From assembly GCA_014529385.2 (NCBI GenBank), contig CM043953.1, forward strand, positions 74,570,872 through 74,634,871: 64,000 bases of DNA. Direction: 5' to 3'. A program made the position numbers and the translations under genes. Position 1 is the stretch's first letter. Every line of letters begins with the position of its first letter. Positions 55,268 to 64,000 of the stretch are shown piece by piece. The DNA comes from Adiantum capillus-veneris. Taxonomy: Eukaryota; Streptophyta; Polypodiopsida; Polypodiales; Pteridaceae. Under the pieces are notes generated by a model. The model did not search any database, had not been told where the DNA came from, and saw nothing but the letters and a program-made list of their open reading frames with translations.

Positions 55268-56950
55268 TTTCATATACTTTTTTGTAATGAATTAATATTG
55301 TGGATACAAGGTCCACCACTTGTTCAAGCTAGATCTAAGAAAGTATATATACTGAGTCTTCAAACTAGTAAACCAAGGGAAGAGAGAAGCAGGGTCCATC
55401 ACTTGTCCAAGCTTATCTCTAGACAACATAGAGAGATGTTAGGTCTACTAATTGTCCAATATAGTCATGGAGAAATGATAGAAGGTTGATCCACTTGTCC
55501 AACCTATCATCTCTAGTAAAATGGGAGGTTTGGCCTTAAGATTCACCATGTAACCAACCTATACTTCATTGTATTATGAAGAGTAGAAAAGCAAAGCTCC
55601 ACCACTTGTCTAAGGTAGTTCCAAAATCAACATGGAGAGAAGCAAGCTTCACCATTTGTCCAAGATAGGTTCCATTAAAACATGGAAAACCTCATATATG
55701 TTGTAGATGGAAGCTTTTTTCCAAGGTCCACCACTTGTCCAAGCTAGGATCCATTAAAACATGGATAGAAACAAGGCTCCACAGCTTGTCCAACCTTTAT
55801 AGCTGCAAAGTGTACCGGTAGTCTAAACTAGGCATGGGAAAATAATAGAAGGTCCACCACTTATCCAATATATTATCTCTAATAGCATGGGAGGTTTGGT
55901 CTCAAGATTTAGGAATTGGCTAACCTGTATTTCATTGTATTATGATGAATTTGGTTTTAAAGTCAACTACTTATCCAGGCTATAAGTTTATATCTTGAAT
56001 GGTATTCCTTCCCATCACTTAGAAAACCAATGATATGTTGTACATGGGGGGGTTTGTTACAAGGTCCACCACTTGTCCAAGCTAGTTTCATTGAAACATG
56101 GATGAAGACAAGCTCCACCATTTGTTAAATCTAGACTCCATTGAAATTTAGAAAATCCATTCTATGTTGTACATGGGGTTTTTGTTTTAAGGTCCAACAC
56201 TTGTTCAAGCTAAGATCCATTGAAACATGGAGTAGAGAAACACTCCACCACTTGTCCAAGCTAGGAAACATTGATAGTAGTTGGCTTAGTTTGAAGATCC
56301 ACCACATGTCTAAGCTAACTATATTGAAACATAGAGAGAAGCAAAGGTCCACCAACTGTTCAAGCTAGGCTCCATCGAAACATGGACAGAAGAAAGCTCC
56401 ACCATTTCTCCAAGATAGGCTCCATTGAAACATGGAGAGAATCAAAGGTCCACCATTTCTCCAAGACAAGCTCCATTTGTCCAACCTATAAAGTTATATA
56501 TTAAATGGTAATCTTTCTAATCACTTGGAATACCCATGATATGTTTTACATGGGGGTTTTGTTCCAAGATCACCACTTGTCCAAGCTAACTCTATTGAAA
56601 CATAGAGAGAAGCAAAGGTCCACCACTTGTCCAAGCTAGTCTCCATTGAAACAAGGAGAGAAGCAAGCTCCATCATTTCTCCAAGATAGGCTAGCATGGA
56701 TAAGTGCACCTTGAAACCAACCTTCCTATGAGGCAATAGAGCATATGCTACATATTTTATGTATGCCCCATGCCTCAAATTAAGAAGTTATAGATTAGAA
56801 GTGGACCTTGCTTGAATGTCACATGCAATAAATTAAGGAAAAATAGCCAAGTGGATTGTATTCCTCAATGGATCCTTGCTTTCACAAGTTGTGAACCTTG
56901 AGTCACTTTTACATTAACTTGGACAAGTGGTGGACCTAGAAACCAAGCTC
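55268..56950 (-). repeat. Satellite array in inverted orientation (right arm, part 2)
   Basis: Same motif family, mostly minus orientation (GGTCCACCACTTGTCCAAGC). 55340-55900 is a direct duplicate of about 46100-46640, sharing GTCTTCAAACTA, GATAGAAGGTTGA, GGGAGGTTTGGCCTTAAGAT and more. 55268-55440 is also the reverse complement, with scattered differences, of 37420-37600 next to the ParB exon. A plus-oriented copy, CTTGGACAAGTGGTGGACCT, is at 56920-56939. Confidence 0.88.
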
Positions 56951-57193
56951 TCCATGTTGAGATAAGTTGTAGGTAGGACTATAGAACATAGACAACGATA
57001 ATGGATGCAATATACTCGTCTCCTAATAATCCAATTGATTGAAACCATGGTATTTTAGTTGTTTTCATTGTGTATTGTATGTGCATAAAGTGGAATGAGA
57101 CCTTAAGAAAACTCAAATTTTTGACAAAATCTCGATATTTTGTACATGATATATTGAAAGTTGTCCAACCTGGGAATTGGGATTTTCCCACTT
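56951..57193. other. Subterminal region of the right end
   Basis: Non-coding. On the minus strand the sequence directly inside the right terminal repeat reads GGTTGGACAAC. The array motif's core therefore begins about 35 bp from the end, as subterminal sites of DNA transposons do. Confidence 0.45.
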
Positions 57194-57213
57194 TACCTAA
57201 TATGGTCTTGACT
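57194..57213 (-). repeat. Right terminal inverted repeat with GACT flank
   Basis: TACCTAATATGGTCTT at 57194-57209 is the exact reverse complement of 18418-18433. GACT (57210-57213) follows directly, matching GACT at 18414-18417. On the minus strand similarity continues inward as AAGTGGGAAAATCCC. Confidence 0.65.
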
Positions 57214-57505
57214 CTTAGCACATAGTTTAATATGACTTAAAGCTTTGGGACTAATGCTTTGCTCATTTTATGGATCAACAGCCCAGCTCTGACTATGTCA
57301 AAGAGTGTTTTTTGCACCCTGGCGACTTGAATTTTTACATTCTTGTGCTTACTAAAAACATTTCCTCAGTTAAAAGTAAGCTTGAATCCTCAAAAAGAGA
57401 ATTAGTGAAGGACCAAGTTGGCATTGAAGTTTCTTTTTCCATACTTGTTCTATCATCTTTGAATTTGCATCGTTGGGTTGTCCTTCTTTGACGGTGAAGA
57501 CTCCA

Positions 57506-58960
57506 TTATCTATTTGATTCTCCAATTGGGCATGTTGTAAGAAGTCTCTCATGTTGTTGTAGGCCTTTGTTCACTGTTGGCATTTGACTTTTGACTAGGA
57601 GCATTGGAAGACTTAGGAATCCACATCTCTTGACGACCTTTGTATCTCCATTGTTATCTTTTTTTTGCTTTAGTTCTTGTTGAGCTCTTGAGATCTTCAT
57701 GTAGGTTTGGTGTAGCTGCAATTGGCTTGTGGTTGACTGGTAGCCAAATATTTGTATAACCTGTGTAGAGTCCTTGTTCAAGAGGAACATTCTTTGAGAT
57801 CCGTTTTTTTTCTGTATCCTCTTGAGAGTTGAGATAGAGATAGACTTTAGCATCTTTCAATGCTGTTTAGTTGTATACCTGCTTCTTAGATATCCTAGGA
57901 TATTGTCGAGGTTGATACCTAATGGGTCTTTTTTCTTGGGAGGGTCTTGATGTTACTTCATGTGCCCTTACATGAGGTTTTGGTACCCATATCTGTCTGT
58001 TACCTCCATATTACTCCTGTTCTTTTAAGCTCCATTATGATGATATCCATCCCATGTGTTTGTCTTTCTGTGTTGATCTCCTATCTTTAATCCAAACTGG
58101 ATCATTGACTTTGACTAAACTGCTCGGAACAAACACTTGCTTGAATTTCCTTTGCTTTCTTGAGTACTTTGGCTGAAATATCTTTTCTTTTTTGGTTTCA
58201 ATTGGGTTAGCAATTGACTTTAAGTTTTGAAAGCTTGACTTTCTTGAAGAAGCTAATCCATGAGGGTTCTTTGATGTAGAGGCATACGACGTCACACCTT
58301 TTGTACTAATCAGAGGAGGTTCCACTTTAGCTTTACCTTTGTCTATCAGATTTGTTGATGAAACTTGTGTTGTTTGTAGCTTTGATTCCATCATTAATGG
58401 TACATGTAACTGTTGTTGGCTACCTCTTGGAGAAGAGAGTATTAGCATTTTATCTTCTTTGTAGGCCTTGTTTTGATCTAACCATTGATGTCCAAGGATG
58501 ACATCTGCATGCATGTCTTTTTAATACTTCACCTGAAACTTTACCCGCTCTTCATGATTTTGGATGCTAAGGGTAGCAACCACTTTTTCTTGACTTGTAG
58601 CCTTACCCATGATTTTTCTATTATTTGGCTTGCTCTGAGTAATCTCTAGAATGCTCTAAATGTTGTCTGCAACCATATTGCACTTTTCTTCTTTATCCAA
58701 TAGAGCATTGCATCTGACACTTGCTCCTTTTGTACTACTGAGAACTACAGCTATTCTCATTGCTGGTTCTATTGAAAATCTTTGTTCTGCATTTGCCATG
58801 GTCTCATCTTGATCTAATTGTGTCTCTATAGAGAGTGGCTTGAGACCCTGTTTTCTAATCTAACTTTCTTTAGTTGATTCAATTGGCAATGAGTGATTGA
58901 TCTTTGGACTTCCTATTGCTTCTTGGTTGTCTGCAATTTTAAACTTCTTAACTTCTTGCT
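57506..58960 (-). pseudogene. Minus-strand remnant of an element-A-type retrotransposon
   Basis: Broken minus-strand coding. Upstream (58.5-58.8 kb) is a degenerate protease region with stops. Then 58035-58514 is open (159 aa): ADVILGHQWLDQN (retropepsin C-terminal motif), a KGKAKVEPP segment and KVNDPVWI ... GWISS. These parallel element A's KGKAKVIPQ, KVNDPIWI and GWITSS in the same order. Further on (57.7-57.85 kb) VPLEQGLYTGYTNIWLP parallels element A's VELLEA ... IWLP. It is a diverged relative, not a recent copy. Confidence 0.65.
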
Positions 58961-59778
58961 GTGGTGGCATTCTCTACTCAATAGCTTCCGTGGTTGTTCT
59001 TTGCTCTATTTGATCTACACTTGCTATTGCTTGATTTGCTTTATGATTTCCAAACACAAATCACCAGAAGTCAAGGAAACATCAAATGGTAACCAAGGGC
59101 ATTGATCAAAAAGAGGTCGAGAAAACAAATATGGTCAAAGTTACAAAAACATGGCCATAAACTAGGAAATTGAGTAAACTTAAGAAAAACATGTCCAAAC
59201 TTGAAAAAATTTCACCACTGTGCTAGTATGGACTATAGGAACATGTGTGCCAAATGGCATTCCAAAACCCTACCAAACATGGATCGCAATCCATGTAGCT
59301 TTTTCACCCATCCAGGAAAGAACATCACCATATCGTCCTGGACACCATACAAAGTCTAGCCCTAAAGTATCAAGTAATTTGGATCTCAAAATCCCAACCA
59401 AAGAGCTAAACTTCTCTAAGTCTGGTAAATTTTCCAAAATTTGACCTAAAATCTTAACCAGTGATCCAAACCCCAAAATTTTTGGACCAAAGCATCACCT
59501 TAATGTGCCCTACCAAGTGGTATCATCAAATCATTAAAATGTGCTCCAATATGGATTGTGGTCCATGTATTGTAGAGCAAGATTTAGTTTGTGATCTCTT
59601 GCCCTAGTGACTACTATAGTTGTCTTGGATGCACTGGTGAAGTTTGATCAAAATTGGAGTAGTTTTGACAATGTTATGCTCATTTCTCATTTTGTGGTCA
59701 AAGTTTGCGTTTTTTCCTTTTCTATACAACCTTTTGATCATCTCTTAACTCCAAAAGCATCTTGAAATTGGTCACAAG
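58961..59778. other. No recognisable gene
   Basis: AT-rich sequence with only short frames and no domain. It resembles the untranslated leader style of the retroelements nearby. Confidence 0.4.
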
Positions 59779-62700
59779 ATGCTCCGCAGGAAAGCGCAAA
59801 AGAAGTGGGGGGTGGCACCTTATGAGATCACTGGCATATCATCAAATGAGAAGGCTCACATCATTGATCAAGAGCTAGAAACAATACCAGTAAATATCTT
59901 CATTGGAAGATTTCAAGCGACTGATGGAACGAAAGTCAAGACCACCATATTCCCCAAGGAATTATGGAAAATACACCAGAAAGAGTACTTGAAGGGGCCA
60001 GATGCTTACATCTGGATATCTTCTTTTGATTACCACCATGGGAAACATATTTCCAGAGAGCCCATGAACTGATAAGTTCCATCCAGTACAATGAGGAAGC
60101 AACACTAACAGACAAAGATGGGGTGACAATGAAAGTGAAGATCACCCCAAAAAATCATCGATGAAGCTCTTCATTTGCAGCAAGGGACCCACAACCTTTT
60201 GCGCAAAACCAAGGCAATAGATAATGATAAATTCTTCCTTAAGGAGAGGGGCCACAAGTTGACCTACCAAGATCTAATCCACTCCAAGAGAGAGTTTCCT
60301 CTGCGGTTGATGTCCAACACTTCAAAGTGAAAAAGCCACCCTGATACACTAAACCAATGTTGCATGTGGCAGTAGTGATGGCCAAGGGGCTGGCAAAAAG
60401 GAGGGTGTTCAGTTGTGACTTTGAAAACTACATCTTGGAGAATTTAGTGGAAGCAAACATAAAGGGAAGTGATAAAAGCAAAACATACATGAATGGTGGA
60501 CCAATGCTAACCAGAATTGCCTATCAAGCAGTATGGATGATTGATGAACTACCACCCATTGAAACACAATTGGAGTTAATTCATAAATCCAAAAGAGTGG
60601 CAAATCCGGTGTCAGGACCCTCTATAGTACAACCCACAAAGACGAAACAAACTGGACAAAGCTCAAAGAAACATAAATTCGTTGACAGTGAAGAGACCGA
60701 ATTAGATATGCCACCCAACGATGAAATTAGATCAAAGAACAGAGATACTCCCTTGGAGTATCAATCTTCATAGGAGGAAGAGGAGGAGGAATATACACTC
60801 CAACAAACACAACTAAAGGTAAGGTCAAACAGGACTACAAATACAATACCCATTTCACAAACACAAAGAATTATGAAAGAGGCTCAAGCCCAAAGAGAAA
60901 AGATCCCGAAATAGAGAGATGAGGAACAAAGAAACCTTGAAACTAAAGCAAACAATGAAAGAGAAGGTAATGAGAACCGGCCACTAGACCATCGCAAGGA
61001 TAATCCACTAGAAAAAGATTAAACAGTACAAAAAGAGGGTAGGAGTGGAAAATTTGAATATTGCCAAAGACATGCGGCAACAAATTCAGAATGAGCTCAA
61101 AAGAAAAACTAAACAAAGCGAGCAAGAAGATTCCAAGCGCCAAAGCATTGATGATCTTGAATCATCTCATGAATGGACAAAATCCAAGAAGATTGAAGAA
61201 AAGCCTAATCAAGGGGAGGAGACACTTACAAAAGTGAATGTAGATCTTTTAGAATTAAATTCAATACATGTTCTCGATTCATCAAATCAACCAACCACTA
61301 CTCGTCCTCAAGAATCATCCAACAAAGAGCATGATACACAAAAGATTGAGGAAAAAAAAGTAGAAACTGATGTTGCCACCAAAAAATAGTTGCCACTAGA
61401 ACCCACAAATCAGGTGACAGAAGAGGCAAATGAGCAGCAGACGGAACAAATTCCGTTGATACCACAAGACAAAGATACTCACAACAAGGAGGCGGTGGCA
61501 AAAAACAAAGAAGACCAAAGGGGCTATGACCATTCCCAAGACAAAAAACCAAGGCCACGATCACCCCACTTGCAAACGATAATTGAAGAGGGAAAACAAT
61601 TGACCCAATCTTTTGGCATTGATACCCATCTTGAACAGATCAAGGTACAATTTCAATCTCAAAAAGCCCTTTACAACCTATGCCACCAAGAACTTGAGGA
61701 CACCAACCAAGAAGCATCTACAACACTTACAGTCAACCAGGATCTGCACAAGAAGATTGAAGAATTACAATCAGTGCAGACACAGCTCCAATCCCAACTG
61801 CAACAAGAATAGGAAAATGCTTCATATTACTACAAAGAACCTCAGGACTTTGATGAGGTCAATACAAATTTACAAGTTCAGCAACAACACCTGGAAGAAG
61901 AGTTGGAAAAGAAAAAGCAACAAAACACAAAACTAGGAGAATCATACTCAGCAGTGACAAAACCCTTACACAACTCCTAGCCATGCAAGACTCACCAACC
62001 TTGACAACTACTTCAACACCACCACCCTCATTCGTACAAGAGCTAAAGGATCTAAAGAATGCCCTCTCTCAATAAAAATATGACAGATAAATCCTAACAG
62101 CAAGGCATAGAGAAATACAAATAGAAAAAAATGAGGAAATTGCAGAGCTCAGAACAACTAGAACAAGCAAAGGAGGACGTGACTGCTCAAAGTGCAGCAC
62201 ATCAGGCGAAATGACAATAGAAAGATCTAGCCATTAAGGACATGCAATCCCATCCAGCTCTTGTAGAAGTCTCTCAGACAATAGGACAAGGAAAGATAGC
62301 CTATATTTTCCACCTATCAAGATGCCCAGCACTAGCACTAGCATAGAAGCAACATTGCATGACTTTGAATATCCAATCAGTACACAAGCTCCCGAAACTT
62401 CCAGAGAAGAAATTCAGCGGGTGAGTTTTAGAAGCTTAATCCTTCAAACAAAGAATATATGAAATACGAACTCAAGGTGTTAGAATCAGCTACTCTTCTC
62501 ATGATTACACCTGATGAAGTTGTGAAGAATCTTGGGCATGAAATGATTGCTCTTGCACTAATGAGACAGGAAGCTCTCTTATGGAAAAGGAAAATGTTGC
62601 CTACACTAAAGCCCAATCACAAAGGGGATTACAAGAATGTTCTGTAATTTCTACACAAGTTCAAACCATCATTGTTGTTCCCCTATGGCAAAATGAATGG

Positions 62701-63364
62701 TTCAAGAGGTGCCCAACTGATAAAACCTACTACGAAAATTCCACACAATATCTCAGGATCAACCCAAGCTATTGTTCCATCAACAGAAGGCGATCCTATG
62801 AAAGTTTCTATTCATGGAAAAACAAAAGACTATCGGTGCTCAACTACCATGTACAAACAAAGCCAAGCAATAATTTCCCTCCCTCAAAGAAATATATGAT
62901 ACACACCCTCATCGGAGTCATCAATCTAATGAAGGAGGTTCGAGATCTCACATGCCACATGCTTGTAAAGATTGCCAAAATGCTACTCACATGCATCACA
63001 ATCTTGAAAGATATTGAAGCAACCGACCACCCCTGGCAAGTGTTTGTGGAAGGATCAAGATCATTGTGCTAGAATCTGGACTGAAGTTCCAAGCAGAAAC
63101 ATAATCATGGGGTTGTATGCACTAGTCATGTTTTTTCCTTAACACTACCTACAAACTTTTGAAGAGGCATTCATGGCAGGATTCTTCAAAATTGACTCAT
63201 CAATATTCAACCCCCTGACAAAGGATCCACAACACATTGCATATCAGAATACTCTAAGTAAAAACCCATTCAGAGAAATGGTAGCCAAGATCGAGATAGA
63301 AGTCAGAGCACAAAAATTGAAGCTACTCACCAGAACACTTGAAAAGAGAACTTTGGATTATTAA
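59779..63364 (+). pseudogene. Broken retroelement-like reading frames, coiled-coil rich, unrecognised
   Basis: A series of plus-strand frames (59779-60072, 60357-60773, 61045-61389, 61390-61812, 62459-62647, 62581-63072, 63173-63364) separated by stops or frame changes appears to be one decayed protein or gene set. The first part is a globular fragment (KKWGVAPYEITGISSNEKAHIIDQ, then PDAYIWISSF). The middle (60.6-61.8 kb) is Lys/Glu/Gln-rich, ending in a likely coiled coil (TLTVNQDLHKKIEELQSVQTQLQSQLQQ). No RT, protease or integrase is seen. Because it ends at a polypurine tract plus LTR, it is probably the internal region of a non-autonomous or partly deleted LTR element. I do not assign a function. 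Confidence 0.4.
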
Positions 63365-63445
63365 TACAGATCGAGATGGCACCTAACTCCATATCATTGT
63401 TTGACAAAGACACAAAGTAAGTTTGCACGAGGACGTGCAACGAAT

Positions 63446-63458
63446 AGGAAGGGGGGAA
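63446..63458 (+). promoter_or_regulatory. Polypurine tract
   Basis: AGGAAGGGGGGAA directly precedes TGTTTGGAGT, the start of an LTR. It resembles the minus-strand tract at 17.55 kb (AAGGGGGGAATGTT), so the two may belong to related families. Confidence 0.75.
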
Positions 63459-64000
63459 TGTTTGGAGTATGCATCGGGTGGGCACCCAAAGAGCCAGTTA
63501 CAAGTCACAATTCATTATACTCTATCTTTTTTCTAAAGAAGCCTTGTAATTAGAAAGTAATGATTCTTGAAGTGTATTCACAAAACCTATTATTCTCTAT
63601 TTTTTGCTCAGAACTTACAAGCCTTGTAAAGTGGCCAATGGACATGGGAAAGGGTCCCAAGTCTTTGGGTCAAAACCCTTAGTTTCTGGATTAACATTAT
63701 CATTAACAGTAAGGAGTTTTTGGACGTGGACTGTGAGTTGAAACTCTACTACAACTTGTAATCAACCTTTCTCTTTTTTTGGTAATCAAAAGTCAATTCC
63801 GATTAGTGCACTGTGTTTCTTGTCTCTTGCTCTTGAATCTAAGTGTAATCATTCTCAGCTTTGTTGTGGTTCACGAAAACCTCTTTGTGAGCTAAATGCA
63901 TAGTTTTGAGTGCTAAAATGGTTAATTTTTAATGTTTTGACCTTGGAAGAGTGTTTCTAAGCCATAGAGATATCTGTCTGAATAGTTCTATTGCAATTTT
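63459..64000 (+). mobile_element. Start of a 3' LTR, cut by the window end
   Basis: Begins TGTTTGGAGTATGC after the polypurine tract and runs to the window edge without coding potential. It has no overlap I can detect with the LTR fragment at 1-324, but the two pieces come from opposite ends of an LTR, so they could still be the same family. Confidence 0.6.

Noticed and set aside
1-64000. One nested element A spanning the whole window (5' LTR at 1-324, 3' LTR at 63459)
   Set aside because: The two LTR pieces come from opposite LTR ends and cannot be compared, and element-A-like sequence at 57.5-58.9 kb is inverted. Possible but unsupported.

Overview
This looks like nuclear DNA from a large, repeat-rich land-plant genome. 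The evidence is Ty3-type LTR retrotransposons with a dual RNase H (the plant Tat lineage), a DUF7869-type plant transposase, GT-AG introns with pyrimidine-rich acceptors, low GC, microsatellites and long satellite arrays. The species cannot be told from the sequence; a non-seed plant is possible but unproven. No ordinary host housekeeping gene, rRNA, tRNA or CRISPR array was recognised.

Left flank (1-18.4 kb): retrotransposon debris. Element A starts with an LTR fragment (1-324), a primer binding site (325-342) and a 2.6-kb leader. The leader holds six copies of a 16-bp palindrome, GTCTATCGCGATAGAC, mostly exactly 298-299 bp apart. A decayed gag/protease region with several zinc knuckles follows (3.0-8.3 kb). 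Element B (9.5-16.5 kb) is a nearly intact Tat-like gag-protease-RT-RNase H-aRNase H-integrase unit, broken by one frameshift and lacking an integrase catalytic Asp. A minus-strand LTR-like block lies at about 16.5-17.55 kb.

Centre (18.4-57.2 kb): a putative giant DNA transposon of about 38.8 kb. It is bounded by a perfect 16-bp terminal inverted repeat (18418-18433 and 57194-57209) flanked on both sides by GACT, a possible target-site duplication. It encodes a DUF7869-type DDE transposase on the minus strand beside the left end. On the plus strand it carries a cargo gene joining a ParB-like domain to a SET domain, and two FCP1/NLI-interacting-factor-like HAD proteins. Around and inside the introns are long satellite arrays built on one core motif, TTGGACAAGTGGTGGACCTT. 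The motif is mostly in plus orientation left of about 45.8 kb and mostly in minus orientation to the right. The result is a large imperfect inverted repeat around the cargo. The arrays have higher-order structure: monomers of about 50 bp in units of about 316 bp (22.0-24.3 kb) or about 440 bp (26.9-37.4 kb). I infer that they are subterminal or internal sites bound by element proteins.

Right flank (57.2-64 kb): minus-strand remnants related to element A (57.5-58.9 kb), then a plus-strand, broken, coiled-coil-rich retroelement-like region that I do not recognise. It ends in a polypurine tract (63446-63458) and the start of a 3' LTR (63459 to the window end).

Limits: exon structures are read by eye. 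The ParB-SET gene has one apparent single-base frameshift and one in-frame TGA, and the 28.4-31 kb array copies carry many small indels. Some breaks may therefore be assembly errors rather than biology.
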